Positions 5,865-9,303 of a DNA stretch of 9,303 bases are shown in pieces. Where the stretch lies: the NCBI GenBank assembly GCA_030619585.1, contig JAUXBD010000021.1, forward strand, positions 1-9,303, read 5' to 3'. Positions within the stretch are counted from its first letter, which is position 1. Each line of letters starts with the position of its first letter. The translations under genes and the position numbers were made by a program. This DNA comes from Desulfobacteraceae bacterium. GTDB taxonomy: Bacteria; Desulfobacterota; Desulfobacteria; Desulfobacterales; SURF-7. Under the pieces are notes generated by a model, which searched no databases, was not told the DNA's origin, and saw only the letters and a list, made by a program, of their open reading frames with translations.

Positions 5865-7610
5865 TTGGGACACCCTACAATAAACAAAAACCTTACAAAG
5901 CAAGACACTGCCAAACATAATTTGAACAATTATGAAGAGATCCGCGGCGATTTTAGCTGGGATAAGATTTCCCGGAAGATTGACTGGTTTGACAATGAGC
6001 ATATCAATATTGCCCATGTGGCCATTGATTCCCATTTGAAAACAGAACGGAAAAACAAGAAAGCTATGATATGGGAAAGCAAAAAAGGAGCGGTGGAGGA
6101 GTACACCTTTGCTGATATGGCACGCCTTACAAATAAGTTTGCCAATGTACTTGTGAATGAGGCAGGGATTGTCAAGGGTGATCGCGTGTTCTTCTTTCTT
6201 GAGCGTGTGCCGGAAATTTATATCAGTATCCTTGGAACCCTAAAGGCAGGTGGGGTTATCGGGCCGCTGTTTTCAGCCTTTGGCCCTGAAGCGGTAAAAG
6301 ACCGCATGTTTGACAGCAGGGCAAAAGTACTGGTCACCAGTCCTTCCCTGAAAAAGAAAATTGCCGAAATTCTTCCTGAACTTCCCTGCCTTGAAAAAAT
6401 TATCATAGTGAACCGCGGCAATGACAGTGTTGACGCAGGAGATATCTCCTATGAAAAGGCTATAGAGGATGCGTCAGAGCAGTTTGATATTGTCAAAACC
6501 CACAAGGAAGATTATGCAATCATGCATTATACCTCAGGCACAACAGGCAAGCCAAAAGGTGCCGTCCATGTTCATCAAGCAGTAATCGGGCATTATGCTA
6601 CTGCAAAATATGTCCTTGATCTCCAGGAAAATGACATGTACTGGTGCACAGCAGATCCCGGCTGGGTCACGGGAACCTCTTACGGGATATTCGGCCCATG
6701 GTCAAACGGTATCACCCAGGCCATATACGAAGGCGGGTTCAGCACCAAAAAATGGTATAGTTTTATAGAAAGAAATAAGGTTACGGTTTGGTACACGGCA
6801 CCCACAGCTGTAAGAATGCTTATGAAGTCAGGTGAAGAAGTTCCCAAAGAGTATTGCTTTGACTCCCTTCGTTACATGTGCAGTGTGGGCGAACCTTTAA
6901 ATCCCGAAGCGGTTTTCTGGGGCGAAAAGGTTTTTGGCATGCCCTTTCATGACAACTGGTGGCAGACAGAAACAGGCGCAATTATGATCGCCAACTACCC
7001 GGTACAGGATGTTAAACCGGGATCCATGGGAAGGCCCTTTCCCGGGATATATCCGGGAATTTTGGATGATCAATTCAATGAGCTGCCTGCCGGAGTTGAA
7101 GGGAACCTGGCTGTCAAACCGGGATGGCCTTCCATGTTCAGGACATACTGGGAAAAAGAGGAGCTGTACCAATCGTGTTTTAAAAATGGCTGGTATATTA
7201 CAGGCGACAAGGCCCAAAAAGATGAAGATGGTTACTTCTGGTTTGTGGGCCGTGCCGATGATGTGATAAACACGGCGGGTCATCTTGTGGGGCCGTTTGA
7301 AGTGGAGTCTGTACTGATTGAACATCCCGCAGTTGCAGAGGCCGGTGTTATAGGAAAACCGGATCCCATAGTCATGGAGGTCATAAAAGCTTTTGTGTCT
7401 TTGAAAGTAGGCCATGAGCCCTCAGAAGAGTTGATGCATGACATAAAGAAGTTTGTTACAAAGAGGCTTTCCAGCGTCGCCTCTCCCAGAGAAATTGAGT
7501 TTATCCCCTCTTTGCCAAAAACCAGGAGCGGAAAGATTATGAGGCGTTTGTTAAAGGCAAAGGAGCTGGGTTTGCCCTTGGGTGATACATCCACACTGGA
7601 AGATGATTAA
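5865..7610 (+). CDS. acsA: Acetyl-CoA synthetase, short AcsA type (acetate--CoA ligase, AMP-forming)
   Basis: This 581-aa adenylate-forming enzyme activates acetate with ATP to acetyl-AMP and then acetyl-CoA in the cytosol. The core motifs are A3 YTSGTTGKPKG (222-232), A5 WWQTETG (365-371), A7 YITGD (444-448), A8 GRADDVINTAGHLVGPFEVE (from 462) and A10 PKTRSGK with catalytic Lys557. The tryptophan in the WWQTETG block narrows the acyl pocket in known acetyl-CoA synthetases, so acetate (or propionate) is the likely substrate. The length and the GPFEVESVLIEHPAV stretch fit the shorter Bacillus AcsA-like branch rather than the roughly 650-aa enterobacterial Acs. Lys557 lies in the SGK context that is acetylated to switch off many Acs enzymes, so similar control is possible; no acetyltransferase gene is nearby. 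Translation starts at TTG 5865. It forms a unit with the carrier-protein gene, and its stop overlaps that of the convergent rhodanese gene. The function is confident; the exact acid range is inferred. Confidence 0.94.
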   Translation: MGHPTINKNLTKQDTAKHNLNNYEEIRGDFSWDKISRKIDWFDNEHINIAHVAIDSHLKTERKNKKAMIWESKKGAVEEYTFADMARLTNKFANVLVNEAGIVKGDRVFFFLERVPEIYISILGTLKAGGVIGPLFSAFGPEAVKDRMFDSRAKVLVTSPSLKKKIAEILPELPCLEKIIIVNRGNDSVDAGDISYEKAIEDASEQFDIVKTHKEDYAIMHYTSGTTGKPKGAVHVHQAVIGHYATAKYVLDLQENDMYWCTADPGWVTGTSYGIFGPWSNGITQAIYEGGFSTKKWYSFIERNKVTVWYTAPTAVRMLMKSGEEVPKEYCFDSLRYMCSVGEPLNPEAVFWGEKVFGMPFHDNWWQTETGAIMIANYPVQDVKPGSMGRPFPGIYPGILDDQFNELPAGVEGNLAVKPGWPSMFRTYWEKEELYQSCFKNGWYITGDKAQKDEDGYFWFVGRADDVINTAGHLVGPFEVESVLIEHPAVAEAGVIGKPDPIVMEVIKAFVSLKVGHEPSEELMHDIKKFVTKRLSSVASPREIEFIPSLPKTRSGKIMRRLLKAKELGLPLGDTSTLEDD

Positions 7611-8083
7611 ATTGCATTTCCGGAAAGTCTAATCCAGCGGTTCCGGCGCCTCATACCGCCTTTAATGTTATAAACACTGGTAAAGCCTTCTTCTGTCATG
7701 ATGGCAGCTGCTACTTTGCTTAATTGTCCTGTGTCGCACACCATGACAGTTTTTTGGTCTGTTTTTGGGGTGGAAAAGGTGCCTTCATATATTGACTTTA
7801 AAAAATCATCAAACGGTCTGGATATCGATCCATCGATATTATTCTTCTCGTAATCTTTAGTTTCACGGAGATCGACAATGAGAACGTTGTTTTCGTTTTC
7901 TAATAATAAACGACTCATTTGAGGCGGAGTAAGATTAACGTATCCTTTTCCTGTAATAATATATTTTACGATTTCTTTAAGATCCATTTCCAAATCGCGT
8001 TTCCGATATTTATTTAGAGCTTCGAAAACAGCGCCGATGTCTATCGCATTAAAAAATGATTCAAGTATTATTTTTGAATCCAT
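7607..8083 (-). CDS. Rhodanese-like domain protein
   Basis: This 158-aa protein has a charged helical N-terminal extension (about 1-47) followed by one rhodanese domain. Visible marks are VLIVDLRETKDYEKNNIDGSISRP (about 67-90) and the active-site loop CDTGQLS (116-122) with Cys116, which would carry a persulfide or sulfur atom. The GG before the terminal helix (IKGGMRR) is also typical. Such proteins transfer sulfur or sense redox and thiol state; the partner cannot be told from this locus. No signal peptide is seen, so it should be cytosolic. ATG 8083 is supported by AGGAGG at 8092-8097, 8 bases upstream. Its TAA shares bases 7608-7609 with the acsA stop, so the convergent genes have no space for a separate terminator. 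The leader is very AT-rich, with no clear promoter. Confidence 0.88.
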   Translation of the reverse strand: MDSKIILESFFNAIDIGAVFEALNKYRKRDLEMDLKEIVKYIITGKGYVNLTPPQMSRLLLENENNVLIVDLRETKDYEKNNIDGSISRPFDDFLKSIYEGTFSTPKTDQKTVMVCDTGQLSKVAAAIMTEEGFTSVYNIKGGMRRRNRWIRLSGNAI

Positions 8084-8202
8084 TCGTTTATTCCTCCTTT
8101 GTTAAATAACTGTAATTTTACATTTAGAAAAAATATTGTTAATTAACTCAGTTCAATATCATTATTTGTTAAAATTGGTTCGTTCATGTTTTGTACACTA
8201 AT

Positions 8203-8220
8203 GCACATGTATGCATGTGC
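8203..8220. repeat. Short hairpin GCACATG/CATGTGC with T-run
   Basis: GCACATG (8203-8209) and CATGTGC (8214-8220) form a perfect 7-bp inverted repeat with a 4-base loop. Five bases later a run of seven T begins (8226-8232). On the plus strand this is a weak terminator shape, but no plus-strand gene lies just upstream, so an operator or the end of a small RNA is as likely. Confidence 0.4.
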
Positions 8221-8233
8221 CAACATTTTTTTA

Positions 8234-8269
8234 AATTCCTTGTGGGAATTCCATATATCTGGAAATTCC
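8234..8269. repeat. Alternating AATTCC/GGAATT arms (mutually exclusive hairpins)
   Basis: AATTCC (8234-8239) can pair with GGAATT (8245-8250). The same middle arm, extended as GGAATTCCA (8245-8253), can instead pair with TGGAAATTCC (8260-8269) with one bulge. The two stems exclude each other. They may be protein-binding half-sites or a leader RNA switch. Confidence 0.4.
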
Positions 8270-8289
8270 AATATTTCTACCCAACTTGC

Positions 8290-8320
8290 GGGTTGTGATC
8301 TGCGTTTGAAATTACAACCC
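8290..8320. repeat. Inverted repeat GGGTTGT/ACAACCC
   Basis: GGGTTGT (8290-8296) is the exact reverse complement of ACAACCC (8314-8320), 17 bases apart, and lies 22 bp before the TATAAT at 8343. The spacing and position suit a dimeric regulator acting on the downstream gene. Confidence 0.4.
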
Positions 8321-8453
8321 AGCCTTGATTAAAATATTGGGGTATAATATCCTCCTTTATAGCTTAAAAATTGGTGCAATGGATGGGGTCAGTTTGATTG
8401 TTTGATCCCTTTGTCTCTCTTTTTCACAATGCCACATGCCAGGATACAAAACT

Positions 8454-8915
8454 ATGACTGTATTGAACAGAGAGTTCAATAAGAAATTTTTTATAAAAAT
8501 CGATGGTAAGATTCTGAAGTCAATTTCAATTAAAAATGGCGAAAAATATAAAAATGTCCGGGTAGTTGTGAATGCCGAAGATAACAAAAAGATGGATATT
8601 GCCATTCTTCCTGCAGACTTGATGGCCCCGGGGCTGATTTGCGTGGTTCGTCCGACTGATGTAATCGAGCTGGAATTGTTTGACACGAGCAAGGAGATGA
8701 TCGATGTATTGATGACGTTTAATTTAAGACCACCAAGTCAGGTTCTGGAACGTTTGATCGATGATCTCTCCTCCATTAAAAGAAAGAAAATGTTTGACAA
8801 GAAACTTTCCAAGCATATGGGTAAAAAAATAGTCGAGCAACTCAGTGCCGTCCTCTGGCTCATTGATGATCCGAATGTTGAAAAGAGATTTGCCTTGCCT
8901 ACCGATGTGGAATAG
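8454..8915 (+). CDS. Unrecognised 153-aa cytosolic protein
   Basis: I do not recognise a family. The frame is open from ATG 8436, but ATG 8454 is preferred because AGGA (8441-8444) lies 9 bases before it and the start at 8436 has no ribosome site. The N-terminal half (FFIKIDGKILKSISI, YKNVRVVVNAEDNKKMDIAIL) looks like beta-strands joined by charged turns. The C-terminal half (EMIDVLMTF, VLERLIDDLSSIKRKKMF, GKKIVEQLSAVLWLIDD) is helical and amphipathic. There is no signal peptide, membrane span or metal-binding cluster, and only one Cys. The reading frame is clean and codon use resembles the neighbours, so it is probably a real gene. It follows a repeat-rich region and precedes a possible response regulator, so a role in regulation is imaginable but unsupported. 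Confidence 0.7.
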   Translation: MTVLNREFNKKFFIKIDGKILKSISIKNGEKYKNVRVVVNAEDNKKMDIAILPADLMAPGLICVVRPTDVIELELFDTSKEMIDVLMTFNLRPPSQVLERLIDDLSSIKRKKMFDKKLSKHMGKKIVEQLSAVLWLIDDPNVEKRFALPTDVE

Positions 8916-8934
8916 ATTCAATTAATATTGAATC
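8915..8934 (+). terminator. Palindromic hairpin at the stop of the unknown gene
   Basis: GATTCAAT (8915-8922) and ATTGAATC (8927-8934) form a perfect 8-bp stem with a 4-base loop, starting on the last base of the TAG stop. There is no T-tract after it and the stem is AT-rich, so termination would be weak; it may instead protect the 3' end. Confidence 0.35.
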
Positions 8935-9239
8935 AGCGCCCTTTAAAAACTCACTGAAAATTTGTTCCAGGAACATTGGGGGGCACTGGAAGTTATGTCA
9001 AACTGAAGAGAGCCATGTTGATTTTAAGGTTTGTGGATATTTTTCGGGAACGAATTACGAGGTCTGAATATTCATCATTACATCATTTTCAGCCCTCATA
9101 CCTGAAGGGAAAAGTATGGCAACAGTCATAAGAATCGGCAACCTCACATATTCTTAATAAATCCGGCCGCAATTAAAGATGTTAAATTTTTATAAATTTG
9201 ATAATCAAATCTCCGAAACCTATCAATAGGAAAGATCCA
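8935..9239. other. Gene-free region before the last gene
   Basis: About 300 bp with no convincing gene. It holds a small palindrome TGTTCC-A-GGAACA (8963-8975) and a 13-codon ORF at 9116-9157 (MATVIRIGNLTYS, then TAA) with AAGGG a few bases upstream, which could be a leader peptide, a gene remnant or chance. Near its end lies the palindrome 9196-9210. Confidence 0.5.
9196..9210. promoter_or_regulatory. Palindrome ATTTGAT-A-ATCAAAT, candidate operator
   Basis: A perfect 7-1-7 palindrome lies 29 bp before the last gene. Its core TGATAATCA equals the centre of the Fur box, but the outer bases do not fit, so Fur binding is only a guess. A possible promoter TTGATA (9198-9203), 17 bp, TATCAA (9221-9226) overlaps it; that promoter would start transcription almost on top of the ribosome site, which weakens the idea. 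Confidence 0.3.
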
Positions 9240-9303
9240 ATGACGAAATTGAAAAACCCCCAAAGTACATTAATAATAGGTGATGATTCACCTATACCGG
9301 GGG
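9240..9303 (+). CDS. Possible response regulator receiver domain, 3' truncated by window
   Basis: ATG 9240 follows AGGA (9228-9231) at 8 bases and opens a frame to the window end (21 residues, MTKLKNPQ...). The stretch STLIIGDDSP resembles the first strand and acidic pair of CheY-like receiver domains (usual form ILIVDDSP), with Gly in place of Val. The phosphoacceptor Asp and everything after lies outside the window. The short length makes this a tentative family call. Confidence 0.5.
   Translation, partial: MTKLKNPQSTLIIGDDSPIPG

Larger units (their letters stand above)
8084..8435. other. Gene-free, repeat-rich intergenic region
   Basis: About 350 bp separate the divergent rhodanese gene and the unknown gene. 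No ORF in either direction looks coding. The left half is strongly AT-rich and has TTGTTAA three times (8099, 8136, 8166). The right half holds three inverted repeats (8203-8220, 8234-8269, 8290-8320) and a lone TATAAT at 8343-8348 without a good -35 at normal distance. It probably contains the control signals of both flanking genes, or an unannotated RNA. Confidence 0.6.

Noticed and set aside
6897..7415. 172-codon minus-strand ORF inside acsA
   Set aside because: It is the antisense of conserved AcsA motifs and has no independent support.
8226..8232. T-run after the 8203-8220 hairpin as an intrinsic terminator
   Set aside because: The stem is only 7 bp, the T-run is offset by 5 bases, and no plus-strand gene ends upstream within 500 bp, so I list it only as a repeat.
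8350..8357. AAAGGAGG on the minus strand, like a strong ribosome site
   Set aside because: No start codon or open frame follows at a usable distance on that strand; at most it is the trace of a lost gene.
8357..8692. 111-codon minus-strand ORF opposite the unknown gene
   Set aside because: No ribosome site is visible, the composition is Ser/Phe-rich as expected of antisense, and it competes with a better plus-strand frame.

Overview
The window looks like chromosomal DNA from a moderately AT-rich Gram-negative bacterium, most likely a sulfate-reducer-type Desulfobacterota (former Deltaproteobacteria). This is inferred from gene content: a short AcsA-type acetyl-CoA synthetase paired with an acyl carrier protein, the remnant of a BadF/HgdC-type acyl-CoA dehydratase activase, a QTMAN-type (DUF3524) glycosyltransferase, and an RhlB-like DEAD-box helicase with basic tails. 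No rRNA, tRNA, CRISPR array or recognisable insertion-sequence end was seen.

Layout. (1) 1-912 (+): a DruA-family (DUF4338) protein whose frame is open at the left edge. (2) 983-2599 (+): RhlB-like RNA helicase. (3) 2619-3707 (-): tRNA-queuosine mannosyltransferase-like GT-B enzyme, convergent with the helicase; an inverted repeat spans the junction. (4) 3799-4071 (-): HU-family nucleoid protein with a strong ribosome binding site and its own promoter, separated from the mannosyltransferase by a perfect 13-bp inverted repeat. (5) 4205-5458 (+): a decaying stretch holding an internally deleted activase remnant, then a PIG-L/LmbE-type deacetylase split by a -1 frameshift at an A8 run. (6) 5605-7610 (+): acyl carrier protein plus acetyl-CoA synthetase, a two-gene unit behind a good sigma70-type promoter. 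(7) 7607-8083 (-): single-domain rhodanese, overlapping the end of acsA tail to tail. (8) 8084-8435: a gene-free region dense in inverted repeats. (9) 8454-8915 (+): unrecognised 153-aa protein. (10) 8916-9239: gene-free, with small palindromes. (11) 9240-9303 (+): start of a possible response regulator, cut by the window edge.

How the genes relate. The only convincing functional unit is acp-acsA, which probably activates acetate or a similar short acid. The helicase, HU and mannosyltransferase are separate housekeeping or RNA/DNA-related genes. There is no complete defence island: the DruA protein stands alone in what can be seen. The points most worth a second look are the in-phase slippery heptamer in the deacetylase, the acp-acsA pairing, the stand-alone DruA gene, the bacterial QTMAN homologue, and the repeat-rich region ahead of the unknown gene.
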